Positions 56,471 to 64,000 of a DNA stretch of 64,000 bases are shown here, in pieces (position 1 is the first letter of the stretch; every line of letters starts with the position of its first letter). Location: contig NZ_JACHWH010000009.1 of NCBI RefSeq assembly GCF_014191255.1, positions 1-64,000 on the forward strand, written 5' to 3'. Below the pieces are notes generated by a model. It was not told the origin of the DNA. It saw only the letters and a list, made by a program, of their open reading frames with translations, and did not search any database. Source of the DNA: Amycolatopsis bartoniae (GTDB taxonomy: Bacteria; Actinomycetota; Actinomycetes; Mycobacteriales; Pseudonocardiaceae). The translations under genes were made by a program, and so were the position numbers.

Positions 56471-58104
56471 GCGAAAGCCGTGAGGAACCGGTCCCGGAAC
56501 GCGCTCATCGGCCACACCGGCGCGTCCGGGCCCGGGCGCAGCCCCGGCTGCCAGCCCCAGTCCGAGATCCGGTCCAGCACGGCGGGATCCTTGGCCACGA
56601 TGCTGATCGGCACGTCGCGGCTGGCGTTCTCGCTGCCGGTGACCGTCGTGTTCGGCTGGTGGTCGCCGAGGAACACCAGCACCAGGTTGTCGTCGCCGTA
56701 GGTCCGCACCCAGGAGATCAGCGTGTTCAGCGAGTACTGGATGGAGTCGCCGTAGGCCGCGCGCACCTTCGCCGGATCGGACCAGACGTCGGCGAGCTGC
56801 TTGCCCTGCGCGGGCATCGGGCCGAACACCGACCCGTCGCCGACCTCCGGCCAGCCCACCATCCGCGGCAGCGGTGCCCACGGCCAGTGGCTCGACACCA
56901 GGTCGATCTCCGCCATCACCGGCGGATGCCCCGCGGGCGCGAGCTCGGCCTGCTGGAACTTCTCCATCGTGTACTGGTCCGGCATCGACGCGTAGGAGAA
57001 GGCGGGACCGCGGTATCCGACGTTGCGCCCGTCGTAGAGCTGGCGGTAGCCGTAGAACCGCCCCTCGGGCCAGTCGCCGAAGTCCGACGGCACGTCCGAC
57101 ACCGTGCGCCAGCCCGCGCGACCGAACGCGTTCGCCAGCGTCAGCCGGTCGCCGCTCACCAGGTCGTGGTAGCGCTGCTGGTTGTTCACCCACGTGCCCG
57201 ACTGCAGCGTGGAATGCGCGAGCCAGCTGCCGCCACCCGTCGTCGAGGACGTCAGGAACCCGCTGCGCGCGTCGTATCCGGCGGCACGCAGGGCGGTGGT
57301 ACCGGCGTCGAGCACCGCGTTCACCCCGGGCGCGATGTCCGAGTCCTGCACCGCGACCCTGCCGTAGCTCTCGACGAACGTGAACAGCACGTTCTTCCCC
57401 CGCAACGCGGTCAGCAGCTGGTCCGGTGGCGTGTTGCGGAAGGCGTCGGCGCCGACCTCCTGCGCGAACGCCTCGCGGTCCTTCAGGTCCGCGCCCACCT
57501 GCTTCGCGTCGTGGTACGCCAGCGACGCCGCGGTGCGCGCGGCGATCGGCTCGCCCTGCTCGACCTGCAGGCCGAACACCGCGCACACGACCCAGACCAG
57601 CCCGAGCACCGCCGCCACGCGGCCGGTGGTGCGGCGGCGCCCGGCGGCGATGCGGCCCAGCCGGACCGCCGCGAGCGCCATCAGCACCACCACCGCCACG
57701 GCCAGCAGGCAGACCCCGACGGCCGCCGCGAGCTCCCCCAGCCGCCCGGCCTCGCCCCGCACCAGGTCCACGGCAGGCGGCAGGAAGCTCCAGTCGAAGA
57801 CCAGGTTGAACGGCCGGTCGAACGCGACGAAGAAGCCCATGTTCAGCAGCTTCACCAGCAGCACCAGCCCGAGCCCCGCACCGAGGACGGCCAGCGCCAC
57901 CCGGCGGGCCCGCACCGGCAGCAGGAGCGCGAGGGCCGCGCCCACCAGTGCTTCGCCGGGGATCCGCAGGAACGCCCACAGCGAGAACCGGCTCAGCTGG
58001 TCCGGCACGATCAGGGCGAACAGCACCAGCAGGCAGGCCAGCGCGGTGAGCACGCCCGCGGCGATCCGGCGGCGCTTCGACTGCTCGTCGACGGGCTTGT
58101 CCAC
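56464..58104 (-). CDS. LtaS-like membrane sulfatase (alkaline phosphatase superfamily)
   Basis: 546-residue membrane enzyme with about five N-terminal helices (to about 190) and an extracytoplasmic sulfatase/phosphoglycerol-transferase domain. FTFVESYGRV carries the first metal ligand, SSTTGGGSWLAHS the putative nucleophile threonine/serine region, and FLGDHQP the late Asp-His ligands. It may transfer phosphoglycerol, phosphoethanolamine or a similar group to an envelope polymer. GTG 58102-58104, with an AGGA site, is preferred; GTG 58179 would add 25 residues. Its stop lies within the end of the MerR pseudogene. Confidence 0.85.
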   Translation of the reverse strand: MDKPVDEQSKRRRIAAGVLTALACLLVLFALIVPDQLSRFSLWAFLRIPGEALVGAALALLLPVRARRVALAVLGAGLGLVLLVKLLNMGFFVAFDRPFNLVFDWSFLPPAVDLVRGEAGRLGELAAAVGVCLLAVAVVVLMALAAVRLGRIAAGRRRTTGRVAAVLGLVWVVCAVFGLQVEQGEPIAARTAASLAYHDAKQVGADLKDREAFAQEVGADAFRNTPPDQLLTALRGKNVLFTFVESYGRVAVQDSDIAPGVNAVLDAGTTALRAAGYDARSGFLTSSTTGGGSWLAHSTLQSGTWVNNQQRYHDLVSGDRLTLANAFGRAGWRTVSDVPSDFGDWPEGRFYGYRQLYDGRNVGYRGPAFSYASMPDQYTMEKFQQAELAPAGHPPVMAEIDLVSSHWPWAPLPRMVGWPEVGDGSVFGPMPAQGKQLADVWSDPAKVRAAYGDSIQYSLNTLISWVRTYGDDNLVLVFLGDHQPNTTVTGSENASRDVPISIVAKDPAVLDRISDWGWQPGLRPGPDAPVWPMSAFRDRFLTAFAH

Positions 58105-58209
58105 GTCCTGCCCTCGGGGCAGGTGCGAACGCGTCAGCAGGGACAAGGCGGGGTCCTTCCGTGCGGGCCGGATTTCCACCCCGGTACACGGAAGGCACCC
58201 CGCCTCGGT

Positions 58210-59925
58210 TCACCAGTGGTTGGTGCGGCTCAGCAGCTCCTGGACGGTTTGCCGCAGCTCGCTCAGCACCCGGGGCACCACCTGGGCCGGATGCGCACCC
58301 GCGCCGACCGGACCCGCCACCGGATACACCTTGTCCTCACCGGGCAACGGCACCGACGGGCAGGTGCTGTTGCCCGGGCGGGAGTTGTCCAGCAGGAACA
58401 CGTTGACCATGCCGTCGACGCAGGGGTTCGCCGTCAGCGCGTACTGGCCGTGGAACGCCGCGTCGTCGACCGACACGAGCGAGACGCCGGGCGCCGAGCG
58501 CACCGCCGCGCTCGCCTGGTCGTACCCGGTCTGCGGGTCGAACTCCCCTTGCACCACCAGGACGTTCGCCGCCACCTGGTGTGGCAGTTGCGGCAGCACG
58601 TGCTGGGGGTCCCCGGTCCAGAACCCGCACACCTCGGACAACCCGTAGGCCCACCCGTACAGCGGGTACCGCGGACCCTGGACGTCCGACAGGGCCTTGT
58701 ACCAGGCCGCGGACCGCGTCGGCTGGTCCCCGCAGGCCACGGCGAACCGCGTCCCGCCCGCCGGCGTCGTCTCCGCGAGCGACTGTCCTTTCGCGACCAC
58801 CCGGGCGGCGGTGAGCTGCGTGAAGGGCACGCCGAAGGACGCGCGGGACTGCGCGTCGAGCTGGTCGCTCAGCTGCGCGGGCGGGGTCGCCGGGCTGTCG
58901 CCGTGCACCGCCTGGGCTCCGGCCACGAACACGAGCAGCGAGAGCATCCACTGGATCTCGCTGCCGTTGCCCGCGAACAGCTGGTCGTAGCTGTCCGGCG
59001 AGACGTGCTGCGTCGCGTAGTAGGCGCGGACCTGCTCCCACGTCCGTTTCGCGTCCGCCGCCGTGGGGCCCAGCTGCTCGGGGAACTGCCGCGCCGCCCA
59101 GGGCAGGTACACGTCGTCGAACTGCCGCTGGTCGATCACCGGGAAGTCCTCGAAGTCGGCCTGCAGCCTGCCCTGCCAGTTGACGCTGGAGTCCAGGACC
59201 ACCTTGCCCGTGTGGTCCGGGAACAGCGAGGCGTACTTCGCGCCCAGCCAGGTGCCGTAGGAGTAGCCGAGGTAGTTCAGCTTCTCCTCCCCCAGCAGTG
59301 CGCGGATCAGATCCATGTCGTGGGTGGTCTGCCAGGTCGTGATGTACGGGGTCAGCGGATCGGCCTCGCAGGCCCGCGCGACCGCCCGCGGCCTCTGCTG
59401 GTGCAGGCGGATGCTGGCGGCCGACCGGTCACGGGCGTCCAGCAGCGTGTCCTGTGGCGAGAGCTGGTCCTGCGGCACCTGGCACACCAGCCCCTGCTGC
59501 TCCGGCGCCGTGCCGCCCGCTTCGCCCGTGCCCCGCGGGTCCATCCCGATGAAGTCGTAGGCCTGGTTCACCTGCGGTTCCAGCCCGGCGATCTCCCCGG
59601 CCAGCGGACTGCCCTGGCCGCCGGGACCGCCGGGGTTGACCAGGATCGCACCGCGCCGCTGGTCCGCGGTTCCGGTCGCGCGGACGCGGCTGATCGTCAC
59701 CCGCAGGTCGACGCCCGCGTCCGGATGCGCCCAGTCGCGCGGCACCGTCACCTGCGCGCATTCCGAGGTCTTCGAGCCTTCCGTTGTCTTGAACAGGCAA
59801 GGTCCCCAGGCGAGTTGCTGGTGCAGATAGGGGTTGCCGGGAACCGCCGCGAGTGCCGGTGTGCTGCCGGCGACGAGGGTCAGGCTCGCCACGAGCAGAC
59901 CCGGTCCGAAAAGTTTCGTGCGCAC
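58210..59925 (-). CDS. Secreted alpha/beta hydrolase, tripeptidyl-aminopeptidase-like
   Basis: 571-residue exported serine peptidase of the Streptomyces SlpD/Tap type (S33). The signal peptide runs to ALA at about 26. VNPGGPGGQGSPLAG (about 96-110) is the oxyanion region, LGYSYGTWLGA (about 219-229) the nucleophile elbow, GEFDPQTGYD the Asp, and AAFHGQYALTANPCVD the His region, followed by a typical C-terminal TAP domain. It removes N-terminal tripeptides or similar from extracellular proteins. The GTG start follows GGAAGGA. Confidence 0.92.
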   Translation of the reverse strand: MRTKLFGPGLLVASLTLVAGSTPALAAVPGNPYLHQQLAWGPCLFKTTEGSKTSECAQVTVPRDWAHPDAGVDLRVTISRVRATGTADQRRGAILVNPGGPGGQGSPLAGEIAGLEPQVNQAYDFIGMDPRGTGEAGGTAPEQQGLVCQVPQDQLSPQDTLLDARDRSAASIRLHQQRPRAVARACEADPLTPYITTWQTTHDMDLIRALLGEEKLNYLGYSYGTWLGAKYASLFPDHTGKVVLDSSVNWQGRLQADFEDFPVIDQRQFDDVYLPWAARQFPEQLGPTAADAKRTWEQVRAYYATQHVSPDSYDQLFAGNGSEIQWMLSLLVFVAGAQAVHGDSPATPPAQLSDQLDAQSRASFGVPFTQLTAARVVAKGQSLAETTPAGGTRFAVACGDQPTRSAAWYKALSDVQGPRYPLYGWAYGLSEVCGFWTGDPQHVLPQLPHQVAANVLVVQGEFDPQTGYDQASAAVRSAPGVSLVSVDDAAFHGQYALTANPCVDGMVNVFLLDNSRPGNSTCPSVPLPGEDKVYPVAGPVGAGAHPAQVVPRVLSELRQTVQELLSRTNHW

Positions 59926-60079
59926 CGTCGTCCTTCCTCCCAGTGATGGCGACGTTCAGTCTGGGAGGGACGGACGGGCAGGCACATCAGTCTTCCGGCC
60001 CGGCGGACTCGTTCCCCGGTACGAGATTTTCCACCGGGACTGGTGTGGCGACCGGGTCCTTGGGATGATCCGCGGCGCC

Positions 60080-60529
60080 ATGACGAGTTCACGCGCGAAC
60101 GTCCCGGCCGGTGTCGGCCGGCGCTGCCTGCAGTACTTCCTCGACGAGATGCTGGTGATGGTCCTGCTTTTCGTGCCGGTGGCGCTGGGGATCATCGCGT
60201 TCACCCCGATCGGCCGGAGCACCGTGGCGTTCGTGAAAGGCGTCTTCCTCGGCTACTGTTTCCTGGCCATGCTCGCCGGGATACTGCTGCACACGTGGTG
60301 GCCGTGGCGGCACGACGGACAGACACCGGCGATGCGCTGGCTGGGCCTGCGGATCGTGACGACGACGGGCGAACCACCGCCGCTGCGGGCCTACGTGGTC
60401 CGCCAGTTCCTGGTCGTCGTCGACGGTTTCGCCTGGGGCCTGGTGGGTGTGGTGCTCATGCTGGCGACGCGCCACCACCAGCGGCTGGGGGACCTGGTGG
60501 CCGGGACGCTGGTGGTCCGGACCCGCTAG
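60080..60529 (+). CDS. RDD family membrane protein
   Basis: 149-residue membrane protein with three or four hydrophobic segments. RRCLQYFLDEML near 14-25 (RDD variant), DGQTPAMRWLGLRIV (about 81-95) and the closing QRLGDLVAGTLVVRTR match the family. RDD proteins are proposed small transporters or channels; the substrate is unknown. ATG 60080 is chosen; ATG 60065 is also possible, and neither has a strong ribosome site. It overlaps the convergent response-regulator gene by four bases. Confidence 0.88.
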   Translation: MTSSRANVPAGVGRRCLQYFLDEMLVMVLLFVPVALGIIAFTPIGRSTVAFVKGVFLGYCFLAMLAGILLHTWWPWRHDGQTPAMRWLGLRIVTTTGEPPPLRAYVVRQFLVVVDGFAWGLVGVVLMLATRHHQRLGDLVAGTLVVRTR

Positions 60530-61179
60530 GACACCACGCGCGACTCCCACGCCCAGATCGCGATCTCCGTGCGGTTGCGCGCCCGCAGTTTCCTTTGCAC
60601 CGCCGCGAGATGTGTCTTCACCGTCGACAGGGACACCACGAGCGTCTCGCAGATCTCCGCGTTGGTCTGGCCCCGCGCGACCGCCTTGACCACGTCCAGT
60701 TCCCGTTGGGTCAGCGGGGTTTCCGGCTTCCGTTGCGCGCCGGGAGACGCCGTGCCGGTGAAGTGCGCGAGCAGCCTCGTGGTGATCGACGGCGAGACGA
60801 GCGACTCGCCGTGCGCGGCGGCGTGGATGGCCTCGATCAGCAGCGCCGGGCCGGCGTCCTTGAGCAGGAACCCGACCGCGCCGGACCGCAGCGCCGCGTG
60901 GACGTTCTCGTCCAGGCCGAAGGTCGTGACCATCACGACCCGCAGCGGGTCGGCCACGTCGGGCCCGGCGAGCAGGCGCGTGGCCTGCAGTCCGTCCACC
61001 CCGGGCATGGCGATGTCCATCAGCGTCACGTCCGGCCGCAGCTGCCGCGCCAGCTCGACGGCCTGCCTGCCGTCGGCGGCTTCGCCCACCACTTCGAGGT
61101 CGGGTTCACCGTCCACGATGAGCCGGAAACCGGTCCGCACCAATGCCTGGTCGTCCGCGATCAGTACCCGAACGGGCAC
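60526..61179 (-). CDS. NarL/LuxR-type response regulator
   Basis: 217-residue DNA-binding response regulator. The receiver domain has acidic DD near 9-10, the phosphoacceptor in VTLMDIAMPG (about 51-60) and the conserved Lys in FLLKDAG. The C-terminal LuxR helix-turn-helix has LTQRELDVVKAVARGQTNAE and SLSTVKTHLAAVQRKL. It is encoded 14 bases downstream of its sensor kinase. The targets are probably nearby envelope genes, which is inference. Confidence 0.95.
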   Translation of the reverse strand: MPVRVLIADDQALVRTGFRLIVDGEPDLEVVGEAADGRQAVELARQLRPDVTLMDIAMPGVDGLQATRLLAGPDVADPLRVVMVTTFGLDENVHAALRSGAVGFLLKDAGPALLIEAIHAAAHGESLVSPSITTRLLAHFTGTASPGAQRKPETPLTQRELDVVKAVARGQTNAEICETLVVSLSTVKTHLAAVQRKLRARNRTEIAIWAWESRVVS

Positions 61180-61193
61180 ACGACACCTCCGCC

Positions 61194-62372
61194 TCAGCCG
61201 GTTTCGGGGCGCAGCGGCAGCCGGGCGCTGACGCGCCAGCGTTGCCCCTGTTCCGGGCCCACCCGTACGGTACCGCCCACGGCGGCGACCCGTTCCGCCA
61301 TGCCGATCAGCCCGTAGCCCCCTGTCCCCGGCCGGTCGGCCGCGTCGTTGTCCACCTCCAGTACGAGCCAGGGTCCGTCCACCTCCGCCGTCACGGTCAC
61401 CTCCGTCGCGTTCGGAGCGTGGCGGCGGACGTTCGTGAGTGCCTCGGTGAGCAGCCGGTGCGCGGTGGTGACCACCTCGGGCGCCGCGTCGGCGTGCGCC
61501 AGCCCGCCGGGGATCCGCAGCACCACGCCACCGTCGCCGGGGACGGCCTGGTCGATCGCCGCGAGAATCCCGTCGGGCGGCCGGAACAGGTCGGAACCGT
61601 CGGTGCGCAACATGCCGACCAGGCGGCGCATCGCGGCCAGCGCCTCGGTCCCGGCCTCCTCGATCTGCTTCAGCGTGGCCGTTTCCCCGCCCTGGCGCTC
61701 GGCGATCCGGTGCGCCGCCTGGACGCGCACGACGATGCCGGTGATGTGGTGCGCGACGAGATCGTGCAGCTCACGGGCGAGCCGCAGCCGTTCGCCCGTC
61801 CGCACTTCGGCGACGGTGGCGCGGCGGCGCGCGTCGGCGTCCCGCAGCATCAGCCCGGCGGCGAGCGCGGCGCCCCACGACAACGCGGCGAGCGCGGCCA
61901 GCAACGTGGCAGGCGAGTCGGGACCGAAGCGAAGTATCGGCGCGAGGGTCACGGCCAGGCCACCCGCGACGGCGAACGCCGCCGCGGACCGGGGCGGCAG
62001 CCGGTGGCACGCCGCGCCGACCAGCAGCACGCACGCCAGCGTCTCGGTGCTGCCCGGTTGCGGGGAAAGCCCCTGCCCGGCGGCCAGACTCAGCGCGCTG
62101 AGCAGCGTGCCCAGCGCCGACAGCCCGAGCACCCCGCCGGCCAGCGCCGGGATGTGCCCGGGAAACCGCCGCCGCAGCACCGCGAGCACCGCGGCCACCG
62201 GGCCGAACCCGGGCGCGAACTGCTGCGCCAGCACGGCGAGCGGTCCCGTGGCGGGCCGTCCCCGCACGAGCAGGACGCTGTCCAGCACGACGAGCACGGC
62301 CAGCGCCGACACCTCGGCCAGCACCGGACCGCGCCGTCCGGCCCACTTCGGCCACCACCGCACATCGGGCAT
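61194..62372 (-). CDS. Sensor histidine kinase (HisKA_3 type)
   Basis: 392-residue kinase. Four or five N-terminal membrane segments (about 15-170) are followed by the dimerisation/phosphoacceptor box RLARELHDLVAHHITGIVVR (about 190-209) and the ATP-binding domain with EALTNVRRHAP (N-box) and GGYGLIGMAERV (G-box). The short loops between membrane segments suggest intramembrane sensing. ATG 62370-62372 is used, because the longer frame would overlap the promoter. It forms an operon with the response regulator and is divergent from a small membrane protein gene. Confidence 0.94.
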   Translation of the reverse strand: MPDVRWWPKWAGRRGPVLAEVSALAVLVVLDSVLLVRGRPATGPLAVLAQQFAPGFGPVAAVLAVLRRRFPGHIPALAGGVLGLSALGTLLSALSLAAGQGLSPQPGSTETLACVLLVGAACHRLPPRSAAAFAVAGGLAVTLAPILRFGPDSPATLLAALAALSWGAALAAGLMLRDADARRRATVAEVRTGERLRLARELHDLVAHHITGIVVRVQAAHRIAERQGGETATLKQIEEAGTEALAAMRRLVGMLRTDGSDLFRPPDGILAAIDQAVPGDGGVVLRIPGGLAHADAAPEVVTTAHRLLTEALTNVRRHAPNATEVTVTAEVDGPWLVLEVDNDAADRPGTGGYGLIGMAERVAAVGGTVRVGPEQGQRWRVSARLPLRPETG

Positions 62373-62560
62373 GCCCCGATTCTGGCGGTTGCGGGGACGG
62401 CGCGCCTCCCACCCCAGTCCGATATTCCACTGTCCTTTGTGGTCTGGGACCACGGAACTTCATACCCGGGTACTACTCCGGTCCACCGGAAAGTCTGATG
62501 TGCGCTCAGGGACGCCGCCCGTACGTTCGGGACGACCGGCAGACAACTTGGGGAGTTTCC

Positions 62561-62779
62561 GTGACTCATTCGGTACCGCAGCTCGCACTGGCGGCGCTGA
62601 TCGTCGCTCTCGTGGCGGCCTGCGTCCTGTTCGTCGTGGGCGCCGTGGTGAGCGTCCTGCGTGCACCGCTCGCCGCGGGCCTGAAGCTCGTCTGGATCGT
62701 GCTCGTCTGCGTCGCGCCGTTCCTCGGCAGCCTGCTGTGGTTCGTCATCGGGAAACGGCACGCGTACGCCACCGGCTGA
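62561..62779 (+). CDS. Small membrane protein, PLDc_N-like
   Basis: 72-residue protein with two membrane helices (ALAALIVALVAACVLFVVGA and WIVLVCVAPFLGSLLWFVIG) and a short basic tail. The spacing and the LVWIVLVCVAPFLGSLLWF signature resemble the PLDc_N domain often found as free-standing proteins beside two-component systems. GTG 62561 follows GGGGAG. It is a candidate target or accessory of the divergent kinase. A strong terminator lies 10 bases after its stop. Confidence 0.8.
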   Translation: MTHSVPQLALAALIVALVAACVLFVVGAVVSVLRAPLAAGLKLVWIVLVCVAPFLGSLLWFVIGKRHAYATG

Positions 62780-62789
62780 GCACACGGCT

Positions 62790-62820
62790 GTGCCGGCCCC
62801 CCGCGAAGGGGAGCCGGCAC
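62790..62820. terminator. Bidirectional hairpin terminator
   Basis: GTGCCGGC (62790-62797) pairs with GCCGGCAC (62813-62820), extended inward by CCCC/GGGG around a short GCGAA-like loop. It lies between two convergent small genes and can serve both. No T-tract. Confidence 0.85.
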
Positions 62821-62837
62821 CAGCAGTGTGCGGGTCG

Positions 62838-62993
62838 TCAGAACCAGTGCGCCCGGCCGCCGACCTTGCGGCCCGTGCCGCCGAGGATCGCCAGCACCGC
62901 CCCGATGACCAGGAGCACGATGCCGATGGTCCACAGGATGGAGATGCCGGTCAGCAGACCGACGATGAGAAGGATGACGCCTAGGACGATCAT
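62838..62993 (-). CDS. Small hydrophobic protein (DUF6131-like)
   Basis: 51-residue protein, almost entirely two hydrophobic helices: MIVLGVILLIVGLLTGISIL at the N-terminus and TIGIVLLVIGAVLAILGGTG, ending in a basic GRKVGGRAHWF tail. Such tiny proteins are common and uncharacterised in actinobacteria. ATG 62991-62993 follows an AGAAAGAG site. The 5' flank is A/T-richer than average. Confidence 0.85.
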   Translation of the reverse strand: MIVLGVILLIVGLLTGISILWTIGIVLLVIGAVLAILGGTGRKVGGRAHWF

Positions 62994-63295
62994 GGGTCAC
63001 TCTTTCTGTAGGGAGGACCGGCCCGGGCTTCGCGGCCCCTGCCGATTCCTGACCTATTTCCGATGGGGACTGCGTAGCGATACCCGCGTTGATGTTGGGG
63101 CAAACCTCGGAAAACCCCATCGCTTCAACAAATGCGCGGCGCCACCGCACGATTGCTCCGGGTAGCCCAATGGCATCACCGGAACGTCGGAACGGGACGA
63201 GAAAAAAGTTCCCCTTCGTACACAAGTCATTCACCCGATACCAGTCAGCGATTTCCCATCTTGTCGACAAATGGTTTCGGAAGAAACGCTCTGCG
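62994..63295. other. A/T-richer intergenic region upstream of the DUF6131-like gene
   Basis: About 300 bases with lower GC, notably 63050-63295, between the LysR stop and the DUF6131-like start. A minus-strand frame stays open across it and beyond, but has no homology I recognise, poor codon fit and no clear start. It probably holds the promoter of the small hydrophobic protein gene; no clear palindrome was seen. Confidence 0.4.
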
Positions 63296-64000
63296 TCACC
63301 GGAAGGCGGCGACCATCGTCTCGACGCAGAAGTCGGCGGTGCCGTCGTCGCGCGTGAGTACCACCCCGGTGACGGACAGTGGCGGATCGGTCGGGAGCAC
63401 CCGGATCCGCTCCGAAGACGTGCCCGTGACCTGTTCCGCGGGCAGCACCGCCCAGCTGGCCGGGTCGGAACCGATCTCGACGAGTGCGTCCTCGACGGTG
63501 CCGGTCGGGCGGCCCAACGGGGGATCGGCACCGGCGTTCCGCAGTGCGGTCACCACTGCGTCGTGCAGCGGCGGATCCGCTTCGCGCGGCGGGAGCCGCA
63601 GCGCCGAAGCAGAAAGTTCGGCGAGGGACGCGCTTTCCCGCTCGGCCACCGGATGCCGGGCGGCGACCACGACGTGCAGTGGTTCGGACCACGCGGGCAG
63701 AACCCGCAACCCTTCCGCGCAGCTCATCCCCCGCGCGAGCGCCAGATCCAGGTCGCCTCGCCGCAACGCCTGCAGCCGCTCCGCCACGGGAAGGTCCACC
63801 AGCACCAACTCGAACTCCGGGTGGTGCACTCGCAGGGTGTCGATGGCGCGCCCGAGCCTCGCGGTGAGCCCGCGTGCGGTGCCGATCCGCACTTCCTCCC
63901 GAGGCTGCCGCGCCACGGTCCGCACCCGTTCGGCCGCCGTGAGTGCCTCACGCGCCGCGTCGAGCACCCGCTGCCCGGCTTCGGTCAGGCGGACCGTGCG
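63296..64000 (-). CDS. LysR family transcriptional regulator (partial, 5' end outside window)
   Basis: About 235 C-terminal residues remain, continuous to the window edge. The visible part begins in the linker helix (RTVRLTEAGQRVLDAAREAL), typical of the end of the LysR DNA-binding domain, then a substrate-binding domain: VRIGTARGLTARLGRAIDTL, ELVLVDLPVAERLQAL and LDLALARG. The helix-turn-helix is beyond the window. The regulated gene is probably divergent and also outside. Confidence 0.9.
   Translation of the reverse strand, partial: RTVRLTEAGQRVLDAAREALTAAERVRTVARQPREEVRIGTARGLTARLGRAIDTLRVHHPEFELVLVDLPVAERLQALRRGDLDLALARGMSCAEGLRVLPAWSEPLHVVVAARHPVAERESASLAELSASALRLPPREADPPLHDAVVTALRNAGADPPLGRPTGTVEDALVEIGSDPASWAVLPAEQVTGTSSERIRVLPTDPPLSVTGVVLTRDDGTADFCVETMVAAFR

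Noticed and set aside
56287-59946. A 1219-codon plus-strand open frame
   Set aside because: Antisense to the LtaS-like and tripeptidyl-peptidase genes, both of which have clear motifs and ribosome sites.
1-64000. tRNA, rRNA, prophage or biosynthetic gene cluster
   Set aside because: No cloverleaf, rRNA core sequence, phage structural genes, PKS or NRPS modules were recognised by reading; a covariance or HMM search was not possible here.

Overview
The window is 64 kb of high-GC chromosomal DNA from an actinobacterium, most likely a Pseudonocardiaceae member such as Amycolatopsis. This is an inference from the strong G/C third-position bias, frequent GTG starts, dense operons, many TetR/MarR/GntR regulators and the family content. 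No rRNA, tRNA, prophage, CRISPR array or antibiotic gene cluster was recognised. It looks like an accessory-rich part of the chromosome devoted to catabolism, transport, efflux and envelope functions.

Layout. 1-13.4 kb: a partial SDR gene with a divergent TetR, a GT-C-like membrane protein, a large secreted subtilase, an AAA ATPase, a VanZ-RDD/GAF/CorA-like membrane group and a coupled nitrilase-permease pair with its TetR. 13.4-20.8 kb: a carbohydrate region with a GH78 rhamnosidase coupled to a POT transporter, a divergent GntR regulator and a class I aldolase. 20.8-26 kb: a four-gene operon led by a double-module Lrp regulator, then MerR-thioredoxin and an alpha/beta hydrolase. 26-34.2 kb: a phenylacetate catabolism locus, with paaZABCDE on the minus strand and paaI, the phenylacetate-CoA ligase and a TetR repressor divergent from it. 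The later beta-oxidation-like paa genes are absent. 34.2-43.4 kb: CsbD, MarR-MFS-isochorismatase-like, a heterodimeric ABC exporter pair with a divergent TetR, and a DUF4396 protein. 43.4-48.3 kb: a RecB-like nuclease/helicase flanked by two decayed genes. 48.3-56.5 kb: small proteins, a hydrolase/TetR pair, an IS481 remnant, an FAD monooxygenase with MarR and an ABM monooxygenase, a VOC protein, an HIBADH-like dehydrogenase, an FNT channel, a NUDIX hydrolase and a broken MerR gene. 56.5-64 kb: an LtaS-like membrane sulfatase, a secreted peptidase, an RDD protein, a histidine kinase/response regulator pair, two tiny membrane proteins and a partial LysR gene.

The most unusual signal is a set of four unrelated degenerate tandem-repeat arrays (about 14.07-14.58, 20.16-20.70, 36.92-37.39 and 39.34-40.48 kb). 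Each trails the 3' end of a gene, and each seems to be built from, or to end in, a copy of that gene's own terminal segment including the stop-codon context. In the ABC exporter operon the array separates two genes that look as if they once overlapped at GTGA, and the junction sequence is now present at both ends of the array. I know of no named element with this architecture.

Secondary points are an unusually large set of near-perfect operator palindromes beside the regulators, a decamer shared by the GntR region and the alpha/beta hydrolase promoter, and three decaying genes. In two of these the 5' end of a regulator was lost at a divergent junction. All coordinates and motifs were read by eye; no database search was run.
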